Below, piece by piece: positions 1-5,157 of a stretch of 5,701 bases of DNA; position 1 is the stretch's first letter, and the number at the start of each line of letters is the position of its first letter. The stretch comes from DASRHY01 sp046765875 (GTDB lineage Bacteria; Actinomycetota; Actinomycetes; Propionibacteriales; Kribbellaceae), in contig JBKPSJ010000136.1 of assembly GCA_046765875.1 (NCBI GenBank), positions 1-5,701 on the forward strand, in the 5' to 3' direction. Both the position numbers and the translations under genes were made by a program. The notes beneath the pieces are model-generated. The model was not told the origin of the DNA and made no database searches. It was given only the letters and a program-made list of their open reading frames with translations.

Positions 1-83
1 GCCAACTCGGCCAGCCGGGCCTCGATCTGGTCCTCGGTGACGAGCGTCTTCGTCAGGTACTTCTCGATGTCCGCGGAATCCAC
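1..83 (-). CDS. hpt: Hypoxanthine (guanine) phosphoribosyltransferase, N-terminal 27 codons only
   Basis: The purine salvage enzyme Hpt joins hypoxanthine or guanine to PRPP, giving IMP or GMP and pyrophosphate in the cytoplasm. Only the first 27 codons are present and the gene runs off the left edge. The fragment reads M(GTG)DSADIEKYLTKTLVTEDQ and continues IEARLAEL, the typical opening of actinobacterial Hpt (a helix, then a 'vLvteeqI..RlaELa' segment). The catalytic PRPP-binding motif lies outside the window. The start is GTG at 83-81, five bases after the tilS stop, so it is probably co-transcribed and translationally coupled with tilS. The preceding ribosome binding site is weak (GAAG-like). 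The tilS-hpt pairing is a well-known conserved arrangement in Gram-positive bacteria and supports the call. The exact start is less sure than the identity. Confidence 0.8.
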   Translation of the reverse strand, partial: MDSADIEKYLTKTLVTEDQIEARLAEL

Positions 84-88
84 GCGCT

Positions 89-1078
89 TCAGGGTGTCAC
101 ATCGGTGCCGAAAAGGATCACGCCGGTACGCCGCACCGCCCGGACCCCCTGCGGCAGGTCGATCCAGCGCTGACCACGCCAGTCGGTGATGAGGGCGTCT
201 ACCGCGGCGACGTGTCCGGCAGTCAAATCCGTTGCCCGGCTGCCGGCGGCCAGTGCGGCAAGACGCAGCACCCGTGTACGCAATGCCTGCGGCTCGTTCT
301 CCAGCGCGGCGACGCTGCACTCGACCCAAGCGCCTTCGCGCCTCAGCGCGGTCTGGCTCAGGTCGGCGGCCAGTGCGTCGAGGGCGTCGGCGTCGGCCCG
401 CAGCAGCCCGGCCGTCCTGGCCAGCGCCGCGGCCATCCCGGGGCCGAGCGCGTCTTCGAGCACGGGCAGCACCTCGTGCCGTACACGTACCCGCGTGTAC
501 GCCGTGTCGTCGTTGTGCGGGTCCTCCCACGGTGTCAGGTCCTGTGCAGCGCATGCCGCGACGGTGGTCGCCCGGCTGAGATCGAGGAACGGGCGTCGCA
601 ACCGGCCCGCGACCGGCGCCATCCCGGCCAGTGAGCGCGCGCCGGACCCGCGGGCGAGGCCAAGCAGTACGGTCTCGGCCTGGTCGTCGCGGGTATGGCC
701 GAGCAACACCACGTCGGCACCGAGCCGGTCGGCCTCCTCGTCGAGCGCGGCGTACCGGGCCGACCGTGCGGCCGCCTCCGGACCGCCCTCGGTGCCGACG
801 TCGACCGCGACGATCCGGACCGGGTCGAGCCCGAGCGCCCGGCAGGTCTCGGCCGTCCGCTGCGCGACCGCGTCCGACTCGGCCTGCAGCCCGTGGTCGA
901 CGATCACCGCACCGGCGAGCAGACCGTCCTTGGGCGCGACGAACGCGGTCGCCGCGGCAAGGGCGAGCGAATCGGCCCCGCCCGAACAAGCGACCAGCAC
1001 GAGCGCACCGGCCGGCAACTCCTCCAGCACAGCCCGCACGGCTTCCCGACAGGCAGCAACCCCCGGATCCAGCCGCAC
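89..1078 (-). CDS. tilS: tRNA(Ile)-lysidine synthase TilS
   Basis: TilS uses ATP and lysine to convert the wobble C34 of the CAU-anticodon tRNA-Ile into lysidine, so that the tRNA reads AUA and is charged with isoleucine. With the GTG start the protein has 329 residues. The N-type ATP pyrophosphatase P-loop SGGADS is at 32-37, VDHGL at 60-64, the EAAARSARYAAL segment around 101-112, and the GHTRDDQAETVLLGLARGSG block at 127-146. A conserved EDPHNDDTAYTRVRVRHEVLP block lies at 185-205, followed by a short C-terminal part. This is the compact actinobacterial form, shorter than the roughly 430-residue E. coli enzyme. I chose GTG 1078 because GGGGAGGT sits just upstream with correct spacing. The in-frame ATG at 1102 would add 8 residues, has no ribosome binding site, and lies at the edge of a palindromic repeat. 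tilS runs directly into hpt. Confidence 0.93.
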   Translation of the reverse strand: MRLDPGVAACREAVRAVLEELPAGALVLVACSGGADSLALAAATAFVAPKDGLLAGAVIVDHGLQAESDAVAQRTAETCRALGLDPVRIVAVDVGTEGGPEAAARSARYAALDEEADRLGADVVLLGHTRDDQAETVLLGLARGSGARSLAGMAPVAGRLRRPFLDLSRATTVAACAAQDLTPWEDPHNDDTAYTRVRVRHEVLPVLEDALGPGMAAALARTAGLLRADADALDALAADLSQTALRREGAWVECSVAALENEPQALRTRVLRLAALAAGSRATDLTAGHVAAVDALITDWRGQRWIDLPQGVRAVRRTGVILFGTDVTP

Positions 1079-1082
1079 TCTT

Positions 1083-1090
1083 ACCTCCCC
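1083..1090 (-). promoter_or_regulatory. Strong Shine-Dalgarno that fixes the tilS start
   Basis: On the minus strand the bases read GGGGAGGT, then AAGA, then GTG (1078-1076). This is close to a perfect anti-16S match at normal spacing and decides for GTG 1078 over the ATG 24 bases upstream, inside whose reading frame the site would otherwise lie. Confidence 0.8.
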
Positions 1091-1100
1091 TTTGCCGTTC

Positions 1101-1147
1101 ATCGGACCCGTCTGGTCATACGGCGTTGACCAGACGGGTCCAACGAT
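1101..1147 (-). repeat. Palindromic repeat unit A (inverted orientation)
   Basis: The arms GGACCCGTCTGGTCA (1104-1118) and TGACCAGACGGGTCC (1127-1141) form a perfect 15-bp inverted repeat around the 8-base centre TACGGCGT. The reverse complement of this unit matches units C and D: the centre becomes ACGCCGTA, identical to unit C, and the flank becomes GCGATCGTTGG, as in unit D. It is therefore inserted the other way round from B-D. It sits 13 bases upstream of the tilS Shine-Dalgarno. Confidence 0.9.
1115..1143 (-). promoter_or_regulatory. Possible tilS promoter inside repeat unit A
   Basis: On the minus strand TTGGAC (1143-1138) is followed, after exactly 17 bases, by TATGAC (1120-1115). 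A start some 7 bases further on would give a roughly 30-base leader carrying the GGGGAGGT site of tilS. Both hexamers are imperfect and both lie in the palindrome, so this is a tentative reading only. Confidence 0.25.
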
Positions 1148-1179
1148 CGCAGGACTTGACCGCCCGAGCGCACCACTAT

Positions 1180-1230
1180 GGGGATCATCGGACGCATTTG
1201 GTCACGGCCTCTGACCAGACGCGTCCAACC
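1180..1230 (+). repeat. Palindromic repeat unit B
   Basis: The arms GGACGCATTTGGTCA (1190-1204) and TGACCAGACGCGTCC (1212-1226) flank a 7-base centre, CGGCCTC. At arm position 5 the C-G pair of units A and C is changed to G-C on both sides, a compensatory change. One T-G wobble and one A-C mismatch remain. The left flank GGGGATCATCGGAC is identical over 14 bases to that of unit C, and the right flank CCAACCA is also shared. Confidence 0.88.
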
Positions 1231-1244
1231 AACCGCCTCCCTTC

Positions 1245-1297
1245 GGGGATCATCGGACCCGTTTGGTCAACGCCGTATGACCAGATGGGTCCAACCA
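1245..1297 (+). repeat. Palindromic repeat unit C
   Basis: The arms GGACCCGTTTGGTCA (1255-1269) and TGACCAGATGGGTCC (1278-1292) flank the 8-base centre ACGCCGTA. All 15 positions pair if the G-T and T-G combinations count as wobble. It is a direct repeat of unit B, including the 14-base left flank, and nearly the reverse complement of unit A (36 of 38 core positions). Confidence 0.9.
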
Positions 1298-1341
1298 GCG
1301 CCAGACCAGGGGCGGGTCAGCCGCCGTGCGTACCAGTTTTC

Positions 1342-1397
1342 GGCGATCGTTGGGCGCGTTTGGTCAGCGGTGCGTGACCAGATGGGGCCAAACAACG
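1342..1397 (+). repeat. Palindromic repeat unit D (most diverged)
   Basis: The arms GGGCGCGTTTGGTCA (1352-1366) and TGACCAGATGGGGCC (1375-1389) flank the centre GCGGTGCG. The inner ten positions pair with two wobbles; arm positions 3 and 5 are G-G mismatches. The flanks CGTTGG (1348-1353) and CCAAACAACG (1388-1397) add further pairing outside the arms. It reads as a decayed copy of the same element. Confidence 0.82.
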
Positions 1398-1456
1398 CCC
1401 GGGCGGTGGGTGCCGGCTGGCCAGGTGGGCCGATGGACGGTGGGCGAAGGGGTGGG

Positions 1457-2593
1457 TTAGCCGTGGACTCGGGTTAGCCAGGCGGCGGGGTCGGCTATCT
1501 CGCGGCGGGTTGGGAGGTTGTCCGGACCGGCCCAGACCGTGTTGAAGGTCTCCATGCCGACCGTGTCGACGATGTGGTGCACGAACGCCGCACCTTCCTT
1601 GTACTGGCGCATCTTCGCGTCAAGACCCAGCAACTTCTTGAGCAACTGGTCGAATGTCGTCCCGCTGCCCCGGCGAGCGTTGAACTTGGCCCGGATCGCG
1701 TCCACCGACGGGATCACCGACGGGCCGACGCCGTCCATCACAACGTCCGCGTGTCCCTCCAGCAGCGACATCACACCGGTCAGCCGGTCCAGGATCGCCT
1801 TCTGCTCCGGCGACTGCATCAGGTCGATCAACGAGAAGTCCGCGTCGCCGCGTACCGACCGGCCCAGCCGCTGGACCGCGTCGCGCAGCATCGCGATGTA
1901 CGCCGCCGGCTCGACCTCGGTCTGGTCGAGGAAGGTGCTGATCTCGGCGCGCAGGTGATCGCGCAGCCACGGTACGGCGGTGAACTGGACCCGGTGCGTC
2001 TCCTCGTGCAGGCAGACCCACAGCCGGAAGTCGCGCGGGTCGACACCCAGCTCGTTCTCGACCTGCATCACGTTCGGCGCGACCAGCAGCAGCCGGCCGG
2101 TGACCGAGTCGCCGGGCTGGTGACCGGGCGGGAAGAAGGGGTCGAACTGGCCGAGCACCTTCGAGGACATGAACGCCAGCAGCGCACCCGTCTCCAGCGC
2201 GGTCAGCCGCGACCCGACCGCACCGAACGCGGCGGCCCGGGCGAGCTGCTTGGCCCGCAGCTTGTCGGTCAGCGGCCGCAGTACGGTACGGAACCCGTCG
2301 GCGTTCGCCTGGACCCAGCCGCCGCGGTCGACCACCACGATGGGCGCGGTCGCCGAGGTCGCCTGCAACCCGGTGTACTCCCGGACGTACTGCTCGGAGT
2401 CGGCGGCGAACTGGCGCAACTGCGCAACGACCTCGGCCGCCTTCTCGCGAGTGGTTTCAGGGCCGGGCCGCACCAACCTGCGGGCGGTCTTCGCCGCGAG
2501 GTCCCAGTCGACGATGTCGGCCGCGGAGTCCGTACCGGCCCCGTCGGTGTCGGCCGTGTCTGCCGGGTCGGCTGTGTCCGCTGCGCCTGTCAT
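1457..2593 (-). CDS. Zinc-dependent metalloprotease of the DUF2342 / zincin_2 family
   Basis: The 378-residue protein has the zincin motif HEETH at 196-200 within LWVCLHEETHRVQF; the two histidines would bind zinc and the glutamate would be the catalytic base. A second conserved block, LLEGHADVVMD at 277-287, probably supplies a further zinc ligand. The body opens with DIVDWDLAAKTARRLVRPGP (26-45), the usual family beginning, and there is no signal peptide or membrane segment, so it is probably cytoplasmic. The family (Pfam Zincin_2) is nearly confined to Actinobacteria, is sometimes labelled F420-biosynthesis-associated, and has no established substrate. Residues 1-25 are an Ala/Asp/Thr-rich low-complexity tail. 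ATG 2593 is the only good start; it has no Shine-Dalgarno. The gene lies 70 bases after dacB on the same strand, matching Rv3626c next to Rv3627c in M. tuberculosis. Family call is secure, function unknown. Confidence 0.9.
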   Translation of the reverse strand: MTGAADTADPADTADTDGAGTDSAADIVDWDLAAKTARRLVRPGPETTREKAAEVVAQLRQFAADSEQYVREYTGLQATSATAPIVVVDRGGWVQANADGFRTVLRPLTDKLRAKQLARAAAFGAVGSRLTALETGALLAFMSSKVLGQFDPFFPPGHQPGDSVTGRLLLVAPNVMQVENELGVDPRDFRLWVCLHEETHRVQFTAVPWLRDHLRAEISTFLDQTEVEPAAYIAMLRDAVQRLGRSVRGDADFSLIDLMQSPEQKAILDRLTGVMSLLEGHADVVMDGVGPSVIPSVDAIRAKFNARRGSGTTFDQLLKKLLGLDAKMRQYKEGAAFVHHIVDTVGMETFNTVWAGPDNLPTRREIADPAAWLTRVHG

Positions 2594-2663
2594 GCAGCCA
2601 ACGTAACCGCTGGCAACAACACCCGCAGTCGGCCCGATGTCGTCCCGGATACTGACCGGACGG
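2594..2663. other. 70-base gap between dacB and the metalloprotease gene
   Basis: The gap is short and on the path of same-strand transcription. I see no T-tract terminator or strong hairpin in it, so dacB transcripts may continue into the metalloprotease gene. Confidence 0.5.
2600..2605 (-). promoter_or_regulatory. Candidate -10 for a leaderless metalloprotease mRNA
   Basis: The minus strand reads TACGTT (a TAnnnT hexamer), then six bases, then ATG 2593. There is no Shine-Dalgarno. The spacing would place the transcript start at the ATG. No convincing -35 is visible, so read-through from dacB is an equally open possibility. Confidence 0.3.
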
Positions 2664-4016
2664 CTAGCTACAGCCGCACGACGCTATCGCGCCGGCGACC
2701 CGGTCGAGTGCCGTCCGGGCCGCCAGCGCCTTGTTCGGCGGAGCGCTGTCGGTGGCGGCGGCGAACACCAGAAGCGTGCCGGTCCGGTCCCGGACCACGC
2801 CGGCCAGCGCGTGCACACTCGTCAGCGTGCCCGTCTTGGCCCGGATGTAGCCGCTGCCGGCGATCGAGCCGGGCGTGGTGAACCTGTCGGCCAGGCTGCC
2901 GGTGAACCCGGCCACCGGGAGACCGGTGATCACCGCGCGCAACCCGGGGTGGTCGTCGGAGGCGGCCAGCACGAGCACCGATCCGAGGAGCTTGAGCGGT
3001 ACGCCATTGGTTCGCGACAAACCGCTGCCGTCCAGGATCCGGGCATTGCTCAGGTCGAGGCCGAGACTGGTCAGCGTCGTTCGCAGCCCGGTCACCCCGG
3101 CTCCGTACGTACTTCCGGTGTGGGTGGCGAGGCCGACGTGCCGGAGCAGAACCTCGGCACCGTCGTTGTCGCTGACCAGGTTGATGTGCTCGACGAGCTC
3201 GGCCAGCCGCGGCGACCGTACCTGCGCCACCACCGGGGCACCGGATTGAGCCTGTACAGGCTTCGCGGACCCGGTGACCTTGATCCCCGCGGCCTTGAGC
3301 CGGGCGGCGAAGGCGTTGGCCGCTGCCCGGGCCGGGTCGGGCCAGCGCGCGGCCATCCCCGGCACCTTGCGGCCCTCGTCGACCCACAGTGCGGACGTCG
3401 GGCTGACGATCCCCTCGGTGAGGTACTTCGGCAGCCAGGCCCGGTTCGCCGCCGGACCCGAGAACAGCGTCGCGTCGTACCCGAGCGAGACGGTACGCAC
3501 ACCCTTGGCCCGCAACGCCTTCGCCGTTGCGCTCGCCAGGTCCGGAAGGGTCGCCGGCACCGGATCCGGATGTGCGCCGGCGGCCGGCTTGCGCGATGCG
3601 AGGTACGGGTCGCCGCCACCGACCAGCACGATCGACGACCCCGAGCCGACCACCTTCGTCGTGAAGTGGTGGTCCGGCCCCAGTGTCGCCAGCGCGGCTG
3701 TTGTGGTGAGCAACTTCATCGTCGAGGCCGGCACGAAGGTACCGGACGTGTTCGTCAGTGTCTTGCGCCGCTCTAGGTCGTACACATAGACGCCGTGGTG
3801 CGCACCCAGCATCGGGTCCTTCAACGCAGCCGTCAGCACACGGCGTACTCCGGCCGATGTCGGCGCGACACCTTCGACGGTGGCGGACTTCAGTACCTGT
3901 GGTGCGGGCGCGGCGGTGGATGACGCCGGCGCGGCGGCCTGGGTCGGCGACGCGGCGAGCAGCACCGCGACCGCTGAGGCCGCGGTGGCGAAGGCAACAC
4001 CTGCTGGGCGCCGCAC
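2664..4016 (-). CDS. dacB: D-alanyl-D-alanine carboxypeptidase/endopeptidase, PBP4 type (peptidase S13)
   Basis: This low-molecular-weight penicillin-binding protein removes the terminal D-Ala from peptidoglycan stem peptides and may cut cross-links outside the membrane. The 450-residue protein begins MRRPAGVAFATAASAVAVLL, a signal peptide with basic start and hydrophobic core, with likely cleavage near ASPTQA-AAP (22-30). The three serine-transferase motifs are present in order: SxxK as S98-T-M-K101, SxN as S282-D-N284, and KTG at 394-396. The long stretch between the first two motifs is the extra domain typical of S13 enzymes. Start is GTG 4016, preceded by AGGAG at 8-base spacing. The same frame stays open for another 138 codons to 4430, but that part is antisense to ppa and is not a protein. 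dacB is first of the minus-strand series dacB - metalloprotease - tilS - hpt. Confidence 0.94.
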   Translation of the reverse strand: MRRPAGVAFATAASAVAVLLAASPTQAAAPASSTAAPAPQVLKSATVEGVAPTSAGVRRVLTAALKDPMLGAHHGVYVYDLERRKTLTNTSGTFVPASTMKLLTTTAALATLGPDHHFTTKVVGSGSSIVLVGGGDPYLASRKPAAGAHPDPVPATLPDLASATAKALRAKGVRTVSLGYDATLFSGPAANRAWLPKYLTEGIVSPTSALWVDEGRKVPGMAARWPDPARAAANAFAARLKAAGIKVTGSAKPVQAQSGAPVVAQVRSPRLAELVEHINLVSDNDGAEVLLRHVGLATHTGSTYGAGVTGLRTTLTSLGLDLSNARILDGSGLSRTNGVPLKLLGSVLVLAASDDHPGLRAVITGLPVAGFTGSLADRFTTPGSIAGSGYIRAKTGTLTSVHALAGVVRDRTGTLLVFAAATDSAPPNKALAARTALDRVAGAIASCGCS

Positions 4017-4067
4017 GTGGTCGTCTCCTGTCCTCGGCGTGGGTCGAACCGTGACAGTATCTCCAGC
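4017..4067. promoter_or_regulatory. 51-base divergent dacB-ppa control region
   Basis: Two -10-like hexamers overlap here. On the plus strand CAGTAT (4055-4060) ends 7 bases before the ppa ATG, which fits leaderless transcription. On the minus strand TACTGT (4059-4054, TAnnnT) would give dacB a leader of about 30 bases including its AGGAG. Neither has a clear -35. With 51 bases between start codons, the upstream part of each promoter must reach into the opposite gene. Confidence 0.35.
4025..4029 (-). promoter_or_regulatory. Shine-Dalgarno that decides the dacB start
   Basis: The minus strand reads AGGAG, eight bases, then GTG (4016-4014), exactly where a signal peptide begins. This rules out the much longer frame that starts at 4430. 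Confidence 0.75.
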
Positions 4068-4556
4068 ATGGAGTTCGACGTCCTCATCGAGATCCCCAAG
4101 GGATGCCGCAACAAGTACGAGGTCGACCACAGGACCGGCCGCCTGCGGCTGGACCGGACCCTCTTCACCGCCACCCAGTACCCGGCCGACTACGGGTACA
4201 TCGAGAACACCCTCGGGCTCGACGGCGACCCGCTGGACGCGCTGGTGCTGCTGCCCGAGCCGACCTTCCCCGGTTGCCTGATCATGTCCCGCGCGATCGG
4301 CATGTTCCGGATGAAGGACGAGAAGGGCGGCGACGACAAGGTGCTCTGCGTACCGGCGGCCGACCCGCGGCAGGAGCACCTGCGCGACATCCACCATCTG
4401 CCCGAGTTCGACCGGCTCGAGATCCAGCACTTCTTCGAGGTCTACAAGGACCTCGAGCCGGGCAAGTCCGTCGAGGGCGCGATGTGGGTCGGCCGGGCCG
4501 AGGCCGAGGCCGAGATCACCGAGTCCTTCGAGCGGCTACGGAGCCAGTCGCACTAG
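4068..4556 (+). CDS. ppa: Inorganic pyrophosphatase, family I
   Basis: Ppa hydrolyses pyrophosphate to two phosphates in the cytoplasm, pulling forward polymer synthesis and reactions such as that of Hpt. The 162-residue product matches the length of M. tuberculosis Ppa and is collinear with it from MEFDVLIEIPKG onward. The family signature DGDPLD is at 52-57, with D52, D54 and D57 as metal ligands. D84, D89 and K91 in DEKGGDDK, the YPADYGY segment at 38-44, and Y126-K127 are the other expected active-site residues. His21 is kept, while position 86, a histidine in the M. tuberculosis enzyme, is Lys here. ATG 4068 is chosen from family alignment; the frame is open upstream to 4017 but that adds unrelated residues. 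No Shine-Dalgarno is visible. It is divergent from dacB and convergent with the ParA-like gene. Confidence 0.97.
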   Translation: MEFDVLIEIPKGCRNKYEVDHRTGRLRLDRTLFTATQYPADYGYIENTLGLDGDPLDALVLLPEPTFPGCLIMSRAIGMFRMKDEKGGDDKVLCVPAADPRQEHLRDIHHLPEFDRLEIQHFFEVYKDLEPGKSVEGAMWVGRAEAEAEITESFERLRSQSH

Positions 4557-4568
4557 CTCCCTAGCTCC
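4553..4568. repeat. Tandem 8-base duplication carrying both convergent stop codons
   Basis: CTAGCTCC occurs twice in a row (4553-4560 and 4561-4568). Because CTAG is its own complement, the first copy gives the TAG of ppa on the plus strand and the second gives the TAG of the ParA-like gene on the minus strand. The gap between the two coding regions is only 4 bases. Confidence 0.85.
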
Positions 4569-5157
4569 GTGCGGCGGCGAGGATCTTGCGCCACACCTTC
4601 TTATAGGCCTCCAGGCCGTCGGCCGACAGCGGTCCGGTCGGCCCGGCGGTGATCGCCACCCGCTCGGGGATGGTGCCCCACACCGGTACGCCGGCCTCGG
4701 CCCAGGCGACCATCGCCTCCTGGTAGGAGCGGGTGAACGTACGCGCCGAGCAGATCACCAGCCCGAACGGCACCTTGTCCGGCACCAGTTCGAGCACGGT
4801 CTCCACCCGCGGCGTCTCCACCCCACCGATCCGGGTCGGGATCACGATCACCCGGGCGCGCTCGACCGCCTTGTTCAGCAGCCGCTCATGCGACGGGGGC
4901 ATGTCGACGATTCCGGTGCCGCCAGGCGGGACCCTGTCGAGAGCCTTGGTCAGCAGGCGCTCGGTCGGCGCCTCCGCGACCTCGACCCGCTCCAGCCGTT
5001 CGTCGTTGTGCCGCTCGATCCAGTCGGCCGCGCTGCCCTGTGGATCCGAGTCGATGAGCGTGGCGTTGCGCCGATTGCTGGAGGCCAGTGCGGCCAGGTA
5101 CACCGACGTGGTCGTCTTGCCGACGCCGCCCTTGAGTGCCGCGGTGACGATGATCAT
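4561..5157 (-). CDS. Small orphan ParA/MinD-type P-loop ATPase
   Basis: ParA-type proteins are ATP-dependent dimer switches that position DNA or protein cargo. In this 198-residue protein the deviant Walker A is KGGVGKTTT at 9-17, with signature lysine K9 and catalytic lysine K14. The A' motif is DSDPQGSAADW at 36-46, and the Walker B-like aspartate is D85 in TGIVDMPPSHE. The length is short for a chromosomal ParA (about 250 to 300), and there is no N-terminal DNA-binding domain and no parB next to it, so this is not the main segregation ParA. It has no obvious membrane-binding C-terminal helix of the MinD kind, although KKVWRKILAAA (186-196) is mildly amphipathic. ATG 5157 begins directly at the first strand (MIIVTAALKGG). 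No Shine-Dalgarno precedes it. Its upstream neighbour on the same strand is an NlpC/P60 peptidase 102 bases away. Fold is certain; cargo unknown. Confidence 0.9.
   Translation of the reverse strand: MIIVTAALKGGVGKTTTSVYLAALASSNRRNATLIDSDPQGSAADWIERHNDERLERVEVAEAPTERLLTKALDRVPPGGTGIVDMPPSHERLLNKAVERARVIVIPTRIGGVETPRVETVLELVPDKVPFGLVICSARTFTRSYQEAMVAWAEAGVPVWGTIPERVAITAGPTGPLSADGLEAYKKVWRKILAAARS

Larger units (their letters stand above)
1079..1456. other. 378-base gene-free spacer with four palindromic repeat units
   Basis: The spacer lies between the stop of the metalloprotease gene and the GTG of tilS, both on the minus strand. No reading frame here resembles a protein. The frames that cross it only translate the palindromes, in different registers (for example GIIGPVWS, VQP and DQMGP fragments). 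It holds four related hairpin units (A-D, listed separately), a tilS Shine-Dalgarno and a possible tilS promoter. Roughly 1398-1456, next to the metalloprotease stop, is G-rich on the plus strand with no structure I can name. I see no T-tract terminator for the upstream genes. Confidence 0.8.

Noticed and set aside
480..501. 8-bp inverted repeat CGTACACG / CGTGTACG inside tilS
   Set aside because: It falls on codons for the conserved TRVRVR segment and is explained by Val/Arg codon choice; no sign of a separate role.
1101..1397. CRISPR array
   Set aside because: Only four units, uneven spacing, diverged copies, one inverted, and near-complete palindromes rather than identical repeats with unique spacers; no cas genes.
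1101..1397. Rho-independent terminators
   Set aside because: Stems are strong but none is followed by a T-tract on either strand, and four in a row would be unusual; factor-dependent or tract-free termination cannot be excluded.
186..1477. Long plus-strand frames over tilS and the repeat spacer
   Set aside because: They are Arg/Ala/Ser-rich shadows of a high-GC gene; the repeats are translated in different registers, so no protein repeat is being conserved.
1574..3776. Long plus-strand frames over the metalloprotease and dacB genes
   Set aside because: Both minus-strand genes have clear family motifs; the plus frames are Arg/Pro/Gly-rich with no recognisable domain.
4017..4430. Extension of the dacB frame by 138 codons to 4430
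   Set aside because: It is antisense to ppa, contains no family-like sequence, and a signal peptide with good Shine-Dalgarno starts at GTG 4016.
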